A stretch of 13,615 nucleotides of DNA from contig CAMPAA010000077.1 in NCBI GenBank assembly GCA_946631345.1, positions 1-13,615 of the forward strand, in the 5' to 3' direction. Below the pieces are notes generated by a model. The model saw only the letters and a program-made list of their open reading frames with translations. It did no database searches and was not told the origin of the DNA. Positions 7,974-13,615 of the stretch are shown here, piece after piece (the first letter of the stretch is position 1; every line of letters starts with the position of its first letter). Both the position numbers and the translations under genes were made by a program. The DNA comes from an uncultured Verrucomicrobiota bacterium. Lineage in GTDB: Bacteria > Verrucomicrobiota > Kiritimatiellia > RFP12 > UBA1067.

Positions 7974-9455
7974 ATGTTCACGCAAGGGAGAATTCGCGTA
8001 ATAGCGCTTTGGATCGCCGACATCGCATGCGTATATGCGATGTGGGCGATTGCGGTGTACGGCTATTGGCTGCTGGGGAAAGGGCTCACGGCTGCGGGGA
8101 TTTCAACGCCGATCGGCGGATATTCGCCGGTGGACTACCTCGAGTTCTGGCCTGTCGCCATCCTTTTCCTCGTGTTCAACATGCTGTTCGACCTTTACCA
8201 CGGCAACTGGATGTATCCGGCCGCGCCATTGCCTCCAGTCGAGGAGATGAGGCGGCTTTTCGGCTCGGCCATGCTTACGCATCTGGCGGTGCTGGTGTAT
8301 CTGGTGCTTGCATACCAGACGACCCGTGGCTCGTCTCGCGTAGTCATAGTCCTCTCCGGGATAATGACCGCCGTGCTCGCGCAATCTTTCCGCAACTGGA
8401 TGCGGTGGTTCCTTTTCAGGGCCGGCATAGGGCAGATACCGGTGCTTCTGGCGGGTGGCGGCGAAGTGCCGGAGCGCGTTGCGTCAATACTGTCCGGCAA
8501 TCCCTATGTGGGGTTCCACATCGTCGGCTACTTTGCCGGCACCGAACGGCTGGGGCGCAAGAAGCGCCGCAGGCAGTGGCACGACCGCGAGCTGGCCGAA
8601 CGCGGCATCCGCTACCTTGGCACGTTGCGCGACATCGTGACGGTCGCCCGTAAAAAGGACATCAAGATCCTGCTTGCGTGCCAGGATGGCCGCCTATTCC
8701 GTCAGCAGATGGAGGAGTTCACCAAATGGTTCACGTACATCGAATATCTTCCGACGGTAAGGACGTTCCCCATTCTCGGCGCGCGTGCCGTCAGTTTCGA
8801 CGGCGTGGGGGGGCTTGAAATGATTAATCAGGGTCGCATGAAGATGAAGCGCTTCCAGAAACGGATACTGGATGCCCTCCTTGCGATGCTGGTGTTTCTC
8901 TTTTTCCTTCCGGCGTTCCTGGTCATTCCCCTGCTGATCAAGCTCACGAGCCGCGGCCCGGTGTTCTACTGGCACGACAGGCTGGGCAAGGGAGGTAAGC
9001 GCATCCGTATTCTCAAGTTCCGCTCGATGTATCGCGATGCCGATGTGCGGTTGCGGAAACTGCTGGCGTCCAATCCGCGAGCGGCGAAGGAGTGGCGGGA
9101 GAACTTCAAGCTGACAAGAGATCCCAGGGTCACTCCGCTCGGGCGGTTCCTTCGCAAGACGTCGCTTGATGAGCTACCACAGATATTCAACGTGTTCTCC
9201 GGCGACATGGCCCTGATAGGGCCTCGCCCCATCGTCAGGGACGAGATCGACTACTATGGCGACTCCTATCCGGTATTCTCTTCGGTTAGGCCGGGGATTA
9301 CCGGGCTGTGGCAGGTGTCCGGTCGCAGCGATACCGATTACGCCAGACGCGTGGCGCTTGACACGTACTATGTGCTAAACTGGAGCCCGTGGCTTGATTT
9401 CTGGATCCTGCGGCGCACCGTGTCGGCTGTTTTTTCCATGCGCGGTGCCTGCTGA
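7974..9455 (+). CDS. wbaP: Undecaprenyl-phosphate hexose-1-phosphate transferase (WbaP type)
   Basis: 493 residues, close to the usual WbaP length (about 475). It should transfer a hexose-1-phosphate (classically galactose) from UDP-sugar to undecaprenyl phosphate, the first membrane step in O-antigen or exopolysaccharide synthesis. Layout: four N-terminal membrane segments (about 8-35, 55-75, 95-115, 120-140), a Rossmann-like middle domain (about 155-260), a re-entrant or membrane helix (about 296-325), and the catalytic bacterial sugar transferase domain. Family motifs seen are KFRSM, the catalytic pair Asp399-Glu400 in KTSLDELPQ, DMALIGPRP, and RPGITGLWQVSGRSD; these match the C-terminal part of Salmonella WbaP as I know it. 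The start at 7974 has no evident ribosome binding site and only a short leader after the promoter. The sugar specificity cannot be read from sequence. It stands alone between a terminator and the next promoter, so the cognate glycan cluster is not adjacent except for the ligase-like gene upstream. Confidence 0.95.
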   Translation: MFTQGRIRVIALWIADIACVYAMWAIAVYGYWLLGKGLTAAGISTPIGGYSPVDYLEFWPVAILFLVFNMLFDLYHGNWMYPAAPLPPVEEMRRLFGSAMLTHLAVLVYLVLAYQTTRGSSRVVIVLSGIMTAVLAQSFRNWMRWFLFRAGIGQIPVLLAGGGEVPERVASILSGNPYVGFHIVGYFAGTERLGRKKRRRQWHDRELAERGIRYLGTLRDIVTVARKKDIKILLACQDGRLFRQQMEEFTKWFTYIEYLPTVRTFPILGARAVSFDGVGGLEMINQGRMKMKRFQKRILDALLAMLVFLFFLPAFLVIPLLIKLTSRGPVFYWHDRLGKGGKRIRILKFRSMYRDADVRLRKLLASNPRAAKEWRENFKLTRDPRVTPLGRFLRKTSLDELPQIFNVFSGDMALIGPRPIVRDEIDYYGDSYPVFSSVRPGITGLWQVSGRSDTDYARRVALDTYYVLNWSPWLDFWILRRTVSAVFSMRGAC

Positions 9456-9463
9456 CTGTCAGC
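9451..9463. promoter_or_regulatory. Perfect palindrome overlapping the proC promoter, possible operator
   Basis: GCTGAC-T-GTCAGC: 6-base arms with a single central base. It overlaps the wbaP stop codon (9453-9455) and lies just upstream of the proC extended -10, where a repressor or activator could act. Arms this short occur a few times by chance in a window of this size, so a regulatory role is only suggested by position. Confidence 0.35.
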
Positions 9464-9469
9464 GATTTG

Positions 9470-9478
9470 TGATATAAT
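9470..9478 (+). promoter_or_regulatory. Extended -10 promoter for proC, predicted leaderless transcript
   Basis: TGATATAAT at 9470-9478 is a perfect extended -10. The proC ATG begins at 9485, only 7 bases downstream, so the transcript should start at or within a base or two of the start codon. No ribosome binding site precedes the ATG, which agrees with leaderless initiation. A -35 box is not obvious. Confidence 0.72.
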
Positions 9479-9484
9479 TGCGGC

Positions 9485-10291
9485 ATGAAAAGGACGCTTG
9501 GTTTTTTCGGGGCCGGTAAGATGGCCGAAGGTATCGTGCAGGCGGTCGCGGCCGCCGGTGCGTTTGCGATGAAGGACGTTGTGATGGCGGAGAACTTCCC
9601 GCCTCGCGCAAAGGAGATGGCGAAGCTCTACGGAGTGAAGACCACCCCTGAAGCCGTGGCGGTGGTGAAGGAGGCCCCGGTGATCTTTCTCGCCGTAAGG
9701 CCGCAGGATGTCGCCGCCCTCGCGGCTCAGGTAAAGCCCCTGCTTACGGCGAAGACCCTTCTCGTATCGATAGTCGCCGGCAAGTCGCTCGCCACGCTGC
9801 GCAGGATGTTCGGCGCGAAGGTGCGCCTCGTGCGCGTGATGCCGAACCTCGCGCTGCGCGCCAAGGAGGGGATGTGCGCGATCTGCCCGGCGCGGAACGC
9901 AAAGAAGTCGGATGTGAAGCTCGTGTCGGACATACTCGGGGCGGCCGGGCAGACTGCCGTCCTGCAGGAGAAGCACTTCGATGCGGTGACGGCGCTTTCC
10001 GGCTCCGGCCCCGCGTTCTTCGCCTACATGGAGGAGGCCATGGCCGAGGGCGGAGTGAAGCTGGGGCTGAAGCCTGCAGTCGCCAGGCAGCTCGCGGAGC
10101 AGACGATGCTCGGCACGGCGGCGTATCTCCGGCAGAGCGGCGCGGACCTCGGCGCGTTCATTGCGGGCGTGGCCACCAAGGGCGGCACGACTGCGGCGGG
10201 CATGGACGTAATGAGGGCGAGCGACTTCAAGGATGTCGTCGCGGCGACGCTTGAGGCGGCGGCGGCGCGCAGCGCGGAGCTCGGCAAATGA
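9485..10291 (+). CDS. proC: Pyrroline-5-carboxylate reductase
   Basis: 268 residues, the normal ProC length. It reduces 1-pyrroline-5-carboxylate to L-proline using NAD(P)H, the last step of proline synthesis, in the cytoplasm. The N-terminal Rossmann dinucleotide-binding motif is GFFGAGKMAEG (Gly6, Gly9, Gly11). Further family landmarks are FLAVRPQ, RVMPN, the dimerisation-domain signature TALSGSGPAFF (S172-G175, P176) and the ATKGGTTAAGM stretch. The usual serine before GGTT in many homologues (TSPGGTT) is here TKGGTT, a common variation. The start codon is fixed by the N-terminal motif and by the promoter immediately before it. The stop overlaps the next gene by ATGA, so proC and the GYF-like coiled-coil gene are probably translationally coupled. 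This is an odd partnership, since nothing in that protein suggests proline metabolism. Confidence 0.96.
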   Translation: MKRTLGFFGAGKMAEGIVQAVAAAGAFAMKDVVMAENFPPRAKEMAKLYGVKTTPEAVAVVKEAPVIFLAVRPQDVAALAAQVKPLLTAKTLLVSIVAGKSLATLRRMFGAKVRLVRVMPNLALRAKEGMCAICPARNAKKSDVKLVSDILGAAGQTAVLQEKHFDAVTALSGSGPAFFAYMEEAMAEGGVKLGLKPAVARQLAEQTMLGTAAYLRQSGADLGAFIAGVATKGGTTAAGMDVMRASDFKDVVAATLEAAAARSAELGK

Positions 10292-11004
10292 ACTGGTACG
10301 TCAAGAATGCCGATGGCAAGGTGTTCGGACCCGTCGATGACGGCAAGCTGCTCGCATGGGTGAAGGATGGCAGGGTTGAGCCGTTCGCCGGCCTCTCGAA
10401 CGACCTCAAGAGCTGGAAGCTCGCCTCTCTCGAGCCGATGCTGGAGATGGACTGGATCGTGGAGAACGAGCCGGGTCGCTTCTACGGCCCCACGCACCGC
10501 GCGGTGATCGACGACCTCATCAAGGCCAAGTCGCTGTCAGCCACATGCCGCATATACCGCGACGACCATGGCGGAGCGGTGGAGAAGGCGGTGGCTGAGG
10601 CGCGCACGGAGGCCGAGAAGGCTATGGCCGAGGTTCAGGTCGAGGCCGAGAAGGCGATGGCCGAACTCAAGAACGAGGCGGAGCGTTCGATTGCCGCGAA
10701 GGACGAGGAGCTTGCCGCCGCCAAGGCGGACGCCGACTCCCTGCGGGCACGCGCTGAACGTAGCGAGGCCCGCGTGGCGGAGCTGGAGGCGCAGATCGCG
10801 AAGCTTACGGAGGTGAGGCCGCGCGAATGGCAGATGGAGGTGCTGGAGCCGGAGATCGTATCCGACGAACCGCCGCCGACAGTGCGCGAAATCTTCAGGC
10901 CGGGCCACAAGGCGACGCTTGCCGACCTTGAGCGGCAGGCGCAGGCGGAGCTTGCCCGGATGGGGGCGTCGGGCGCGAAGAAGTTCTTTGGGATGAAACG
11001 TTGA
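10288..11004 (+). CDS. Small GYF-like domain protein with hendecad coiled coil
   Basis: 238 residues, no signal peptide or membrane segment, so probably cytoplasmic. The start overlaps the proC stop (ATGA). Residues 1-45 resemble the bacterial GYF_2 fold (WYVKNADGKVFGP, then LLAWVKDGRVEP). A second, more diverged copy spans about 50-92 (DWIVENEPGRFYGP). From about 97 the chain is a charged helix with 11-residue repeats (EAEKAMAEVQV, EAEKAMAELKN, EAERSIAAKDE), then a more ordinary coiled coil to about 175. The C-terminus is a short acidic/Pro linker and a basic end (KKFFGMKR). GYF-type domains bind Pro-rich peptides in well-studied cases, and the next gene encodes a Pro/Glu-rich stretch, so binding between the two products is an attractive inference. 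Function unknown. The next gene, 19 bases downstream, is a larger paralogue. Confidence 0.8.
   Translation: MNWYVKNADGKVFGPVDDGKLLAWVKDGRVEPFAGLSNDLKSWKLASLEPMLEMDWIVENEPGRFYGPTHRAVIDDLIKAKSLSATCRIYRDDHGGAVEKAVAEARTEAEKAMAEVQVEAEKAMAELKNEAERSIAAKDEELAAAKADADSLRARAERSEARVAELEAQIAKLTEVRPREWQMEVLEPEIVSDEPPPTVREIFRPGHKATLADLERQAQAELARMGASGAKKFFGMKR
10576..10707 (+). repeat. Four 33-bp tandem units encoding 11-residue coiled-coil repeats
   Basis: Four in-frame 33-bp units encode AVEKAVAEART, EAEKAMAEVQV, EAEKAMAELKN and EAERSIAAKDE. The second and third (10609-10641 and 10642-10674) are close at DNA level, both opening GAGGCCGAGAAGGC, which points to tandem duplication. An 11-residue period fits a right-handed or straight coiled coil. 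Confidence 0.75.
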
Positions 11005-11023
11005 ACGCAGCGCAGGAGGCGGC

Positions 11024-12640
11024 ATGGCGGAAAAATGGTATTTGAGGACGCAGGATGACACGTTCGGCCCCGAGACGCGGGACCGTATGCTTGAATGGGC
11101 GCGCATGGGCCGCATTCAGCCGGGGCAGGAGGTGTCGAGCGACGGCGAGAACTGGATGCCTGCGGTCGAGGTGCCGTTCCTCGACATGCGCTGGTCGATA
11201 GATATTGGCGACGGAATGCCGCGAGGCCCGTTCAACAAGTATGCTGCGGAGGCGTTGCTCAAAAGCGGGCGACTCCCGGCAGGCTCCAAGCTGGTGGAGG
11301 TGCCGCCAGCCTACGAGATCGCCGATGAAACGCCTGCGGCGGAGGAGCCGCCCGCCCCGGAGCCGGAACCTGCACCTGCCGCTGAGCCTGAGCCCGCCCC
11401 GGAGCCGGTGCCGGAGCCTGAATCCGAGCCAGAACCCGTGCCAGAACCGGCGGCGGAAACCCCTGCTTCCGACCAGGAGGTGAAGGTCGTCGAGAAAATC
11501 GTTGAGGTTCCGGTGGAGGTGGTGAAGGAGGTCGTAAGGGAAGTCCCTGTCGAGAAGATAGTGGAGAAAGAGGTCATCAAGGAAGTTCCCGTAGAGAAGA
11601 TCGTAGAGAAGGAAGTGCGGGTAGAGGTCCCCGTCGAGAAGATTGTCGAGAAGGAGAAGATCGTAGAGGTTGAATCGCCGGAACTTCTTGCCAAGGCGGC
11701 GGCGCTTGAGGCGGCTGTTGCCGCAGCACGCGAGGAAGGAGCCCACGCGCTTGCAACCGCCCGCGAGGAGCACGACCAGGAGCTCGCCGCCGCCCGCGCC
11801 GAACAGGAGCAGGCGCTTTCCGCCGCACGTGTCGAACGGGAGCAGGCGCTTTCCGCCGCACGCCGGGAACGGGAGGAGGCCGTGTCGATTGTGCGCGCTG
11901 AGGGCGAAAAGGCGTTGTCGGCCGAGCGCGCAGAAAGTGAACGGGCCAAGCGAGAGCTTGCAGACGCGAAGCGCGAGACGCTCACGCTTGAAAGCGAAAT
12001 CCGCCGTTTGCCGCCGAATGCAAAGGAGGCGGCCGACATGGAGGCCGCCGTCTATTGGCTGATGCGCGGAGAGGCCGACGATCTCCAGCGCATGCTTGAG
12101 GCGGAAAAGGCCGAGGCCGAGGCCGCGCAGAAGCGTTGGCGCGAACGGTCGGAGAGGCTTTTCGCCCGCAGGGTAGAGATACTCAAGAAGATCGGCGACG
12201 ACTCCAAGGACATGAAGCAGCGCGCCCTGCGCGCCAACCCGGCAGACCCGCGCACAACGCAGCTCCGCCAGGAGCTTGACGCGCTGCGGCTCGTCGCCGA
12301 GCGCACGGCCTATGAAAGCGGCCAGCGCATCAAGGAGCTTACGCGTGCGCTGAACGAGAAGAAGGTGGAGGTCGACAGGCTTGCGGTCCAGGTCCAGGAC
12401 GTAAAGCGCCTGCAGGAGCAGATACGCGAGCTGCGCGAGCGGCTCCAGACGCGCGAGAAGGAGCTCATGACGGAGCGCCAGGCCATCGAAGAGCTGCGGC
12501 AGACATCATCCGCCACGCAGCAGGCGCTTCTGGCGCGCCTTTCGGAGCTGGAGAACGGCCTTCCGGGCCACACCAACCAGTCGCGCGAGGCGCGGGCCCA
12601 GAGTTCGCGCTTCCCAGCGTGGATGAGCCTGAAGAAGTGA
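11024..12640 (+). CDS. Large GYF-like domain protein with Pro/Glu-rich linker and long coiled coil
   Basis: 538 residues, no signal peptide. AGGAGG at 11014-11019 sets the start. An N-terminal GYF_2-like module (about 4-50: KWYLRTQDDTFGP, then MLEWARMGRIQPGQEV) is followed by a second module (about 55-92: MRWSIDIGDGMPRGP), the same two-module order as in the preceding gene, so the two are paralogues. Then come a Pro/Glu-rich segment (about 98-150, many PEPEP), a repeat region built on VPVEKIVEKE (about 151-217), seven 11-residue repeats (about 234-310) and further coiled coil to about 520, broken near 335-345 (LPPNAKEAADMEAAVYWLM) and near 405 (NPADPR). The C-terminus is polar and basic. It is likely an elongated cytoplasmic scaffold or filament-like protein, possibly pairing with its smaller neighbour, whose GYF-like modules might bind the Pro-rich segment. 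No enzyme motif is visible. It is one base from the downstream glycosyltransferase gene. Confidence 0.82.
   Translation: MAEKWYLRTQDDTFGPETRDRMLEWARMGRIQPGQEVSSDGENWMPAVEVPFLDMRWSIDIGDGMPRGPFNKYAAEALLKSGRLPAGSKLVEVPPAYEIADETPAAEEPPAPEPEPAPAAEPEPAPEPVPEPESEPEPVPEPAAETPASDQEVKVVEKIVEVPVEVVKEVVREVPVEKIVEKEVIKEVPVEKIVEKEVRVEVPVEKIVEKEKIVEVESPELLAKAAALEAAVAAAREEGAHALATAREEHDQELAAARAEQEQALSAARVEREQALSAARREREEAVSIVRAEGEKALSAERAESERAKRELADAKRETLTLESEIRRLPPNAKEAADMEAAVYWLMRGEADDLQRMLEAEKAEAEAAQKRWRERSERLFARRVEILKKIGDDSKDMKQRALRANPADPRTTQLRQELDALRLVAERTAYESGQRIKELTRALNEKKVEVDRLAVQVQDVKRLQEQIRELRERLQTREKELMTERQAIEELRQTSSATQQALLARLSELENGLPGHTNQSREARAQSSRFPAWMSLKK
11543..11668 (+). repeat. Three exact 14-residue repeats, VPVEKIVEKE type
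   Basis: Units start at 11543, 11585 and 11627, spaced exactly 42 bases. Each encodes VPVEKIVEKE followed by VIKE, VRVE or KIVE. Synonymous codons differ between units (for example CCT/CCC and GTC/GTA), so the protein repeat is older or under selection, unlike a recent DNA duplication. A shorter related stretch (VEVPVEVVKEVVRE) precedes it. Confidence 0.85.
11723..11953 (+). repeat. Seven 33-bp units encoding hendecad coiled coil
   Basis: Seven in-frame 11-residue units: AAREEGAHALA, TAREEHDQELA, AARAEQEQALS, AARVEREQALS, AARREREEAVS, IVRAEGEKALS, AERAESERAKR. In a phase shifted from these units, the adjacent 33-mers at 11807-11839 and 11840-11872 are 29/33 identical in DNA, which shows a fairly recent tandem duplication. 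Confidence 0.82.
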
Positions 12641-12641
12641 C

Positions 12642-13349
12642 ATGAAGTCGCTTTCGCTCGTCATACCCGTCTATGGCGCAGGGAGGATGCTTGGCGCGAT
12701 ACTGGGGCACGTCCCTGGGCTGAAGGAGGTCGCCGGGAAGTGCGGCTTCGAGCTTGTAGAGACGATCGTAGTGGATGACGGAAGCGCGCAGCCCGTGGCC
12801 GCCGTGACCGACGCCGGCGGAGTGCCGGTCAAGGTCCTGCGCAACCCCCGCAACCGCGGCAAGGGATACAGCGTGCGCCGGGGCGCGCTGGCGGCGGCTG
12901 GAAAATGGGTGCTGATGAGCGATGTGGACGAATCGGTGCCGCTTGTGGCGTTCGAGGCGTTTGCGCCGCATTGCGGAGCCGCCATCGTATGCGGAAGCAG
13001 GCGCTGCGGCAGGGATGACAGGCCGATGCACCGGCGCATCCTATCCTGCCTGTTCAGCGCACTGACCGGCACCGGCATCAAGGATACGCAGTGCGGCTTC
13101 AAGCTGTTCAACATGGCGCTGATGAGACCAGTCTTCGAGACGATGCGCACGGAGCGTTTCGCGTTTGACGTGGAGCTTATACGAAAGGCCCCATCTGCAA
13201 TCGCGGTGCCGGTAGCGTGGCATGGACGGCGGCGCAGTTCGCTCAAGGTTTGGCGCGACGCGCCGCGTATGCTCTGGGATCTGGCGCTGATCAGATGTAT
13301 GCCGCCTTTCTCCCTGGCCAACACCGAACATCCCCGTGGCCATACCTAA
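12642..13349 (+). CDS. Family 2 glycosyltransferase, dolichyl-phosphate glucose synthase (ALG5)-like
   Basis: 235 residues. GT-A fold signatures are LSLVIPVYGAG at the N-terminus, VVDDGSAQP (D45, D46), the N-x-GKGY-x-VR nucleotide-sugar loop (NRGKGYSVRRG), and SDVDES (D94, D96) as the metal-binding DxD equivalent. The DTQCGFKLF signature (D148-F153) followed by FAFDVELI is characteristic of the polyprenyl-phosphate glucosyl/mannosyl synthase subgroup related to eukaryotic ALG5. It probably moves a sugar from a nucleotide donor to a polyprenyl phosphate at the cytoplasmic membrane face; there is no C-terminal membrane helix, so it would act peripherally. Sugar and lipid are inferred. It starts one base after the coiled-coil gene stop (TGACATG), with only weak purine-rich sequence upstream, so it depends on coupled translation. 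It is the last gene of region C. A link to the WbaP pathway upstream is possible but unproven. Confidence 0.9.
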   Translation: MKSLSLVIPVYGAGRMLGAILGHVPGLKEVAGKCGFELVETIVVDDGSAQPVAAVTDAGGVPVKVLRNPRNRGKGYSVRRGALAAAGKWVLMSDVDESVPLVAFEAFAPHCGAAIVCGSRRCGRDDRPMHRRILSCLFSALTGTGIKDTQCGFKLFNMALMRPVFETMRTERFAFDVELIRKAPSAIAVPVAWHGRRRSSLKVWRDAPRMLWDLALIRCMPPFSLANTEHPRGHT

Positions 13350-13358
13350 CTGGGTGTC

Positions 13359-13392
13359 ACTGCCATAGCTACCCGACGGTAGGGGCGGTTTT
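13359..13392 (+). terminator. Weak terminator-like hairpin after the glycosyltransferase gene
   Basis: An inner stem CTACC (13369-13373) with GGTAG (13378-13382) and a 4-base loop is enclosed by ACTGCC (13359-13364) with GGCGGT (13384-13389, one G-U pair) across a small asymmetric bulge, then a short T run (13389-13392). It is in the right place, 10 bases after the stop, but the T-tract is poor. Confidence 0.45.
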
Positions 13393-13407
13393 ATGTTTGA
13401 AGGTTTA

Positions 13408-13476
13408 AGTCGGTAGTCGATAGCAACTTTCAACTTTCCAACCTTGAACGAAACAACTCTCAAACTTTCAAACTTC
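13408..13476. repeat. Intergenic array of 7-8 base repeats (AGTCGRT and CAA(A)CTTT)
   Basis: Two AGTCGGT/AGTCGAT units (13408-13421) are followed by CAACTTT, CAACTTTC, CAACCTTG, a spacer, then CAACTCT, CAAACTTT and CAAACTTC (13424-13476). It is AT-rich and unlike the flanking genes. It is non-coding as far as I can see and could be a slippage-prone simple repeat or part of an interspersed intergenic element. Confidence 0.7.
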
Positions 13477-13490
13477 ATCGATTCTCCGCG

Positions 13491-13505
13491 TGGGAATTGA
13501 TCCCA
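13491..13505. repeat. Small perfect hairpin TGGGA-ATTGA-TCCCA
   Basis: Five-base arms (13491-13495 and 13501-13505) with a 5-base loop. It has no following T-tract and may be chance or part of an intergenic element together with the repeat array just upstream. Confidence 0.3.
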
Positions 13506-13547
13506 ATAGCTTTTCCTGGAGTTTACCCATTTTTTGAGGGCGGGATT

Positions 13548-13615
13548 ATGTCGCACCCCCGCAAACAAAGGCGGCGGCATTCCGGCCTTGGGGTTGGGGC
13601 AAATCCGTTCCGCCG
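13548..13615 (+). other. Possible start of a gene running off the window, unproven
   Basis: An ATG at 13548 opens a frame to the window end (MSHPRKQRRRHSGLGVGANP and on). GAGG lies upstream at 13536-13539, a weak ribosome binding site. About 22 codons are too few to judge, and the Arg-rich composition could equally be GC-rich intergenic sequence. Confidence 0.15.

Noticed and set aside
10895..11773. Long minus-strand open frame (292 codons) opposite the two GYF-like genes
   Set aside because: It is antisense to two well-supported genes in GC-rich, repeat-rich DNA and its product is a Leu/Arg/Asp-rich low-complexity sequence without any domain pattern.
11311..12039. Minus-strand Ser/Thr-rich open frame (242 codons) opposite the coiled-coil repeats
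   Set aside because: It mirrors the Glu/Ala/Lys codons of the coiled coil, which read as Ser/Ala/Phe on the other strand; no start signal.
13408..13476. CRISPR array
   Set aside because: Units are only 7-8 bases with no unique spacers of about 30 bases and no cas genes nearby.
13041..13580. Minus-strand open frame of 179 codons covering the 3' intergenic region
   Set aside because: Most of it is antisense to the glycosyltransferase, and the rest translates the short-repeat array; no domain is recognisable.
1..13615. tRNA, rRNA or insertion sequence genes
   Set aside because: No tRNA-like cloverleaf arms, rRNA-like conserved segments, transposase motifs or terminal inverted repeats were seen on either strand.

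Overview
The window is about 13.6 kb of GC-rich bacterial DNA with every convincing gene on the + strand. The style suggests an uncultured member of the Planctomycetes-Verrucomicrobia-Chlamydiae group, possibly Kiritimatiellae/Kiritimatiellota. That guess rests on very large secreted multidomain beta-sandwich proteins, a lipoprotein and a Cys-pair secreted protein of no recognised family, and near-consensus TATAAT promoters very close to start codons. It is an impression from protein style; no marker gene is present to confirm it.

Region A (1-7854) looks like one envelope-directed transcription unit. It starts inside a giant secreted protein (two thioredoxin-like modules, a Calx-beta-like module, an Ig-like module and a beta-rich C-terminus). 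This is joined by a 4-base ATGA overlap to a small lipoprotein, which is joined by another ATGA overlap to a polytopic membrane protein resembling O-antigen ligase/polymerase. A membrane-anchored HEAT-like protein and a secreted protein with paired cysteines and an Ala/Glu-rich helical tail follow, each with its own ribosome binding site. A strong intrinsic terminator (7896-7929) closes the unit.

Region B (7947-9455) has its own extended -10 promoter and one gene, a full-length WbaP-type undecaprenyl-phosphate hexose-1-phosphate transferase. This enzyme starts lipid-linked O-antigen or exopolysaccharide synthesis. With the ligase-like protein upstream, it suggests the neighbourhood builds and attaches a surface glycan.

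Region C (9470-13349) starts with another extended -10 promoter placed so close to the ATG that the transcript should be leaderless or nearly so. It reads proC (proline biosynthesis), then two paralogous cytoplasmic proteins with paired GYF-like modules and long 11-residue-repeat coiled coils, and then a family 2 glycosyltransferase of the dolichyl-phosphate glucose synthase (ALG5-like) type. Gene junctions are tight (ATGA overlap, 19 bases, 1 base), so an operon is likely.

Region D (13350-13615) has no convincing gene. It holds a weak terminator-like hairpin, an array of short 7-8 base repeats (13408-13476), a small perfect hairpin and perhaps the first codons of a gene running off the window.

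The best candidates for something undescribed are the paralogous GYF/hendecad coiled-coil pair beside proC, and the translationally coupled thioredoxin-adhesin/lipoprotein/ligase-like trio with its Cys-pair secreted companion.
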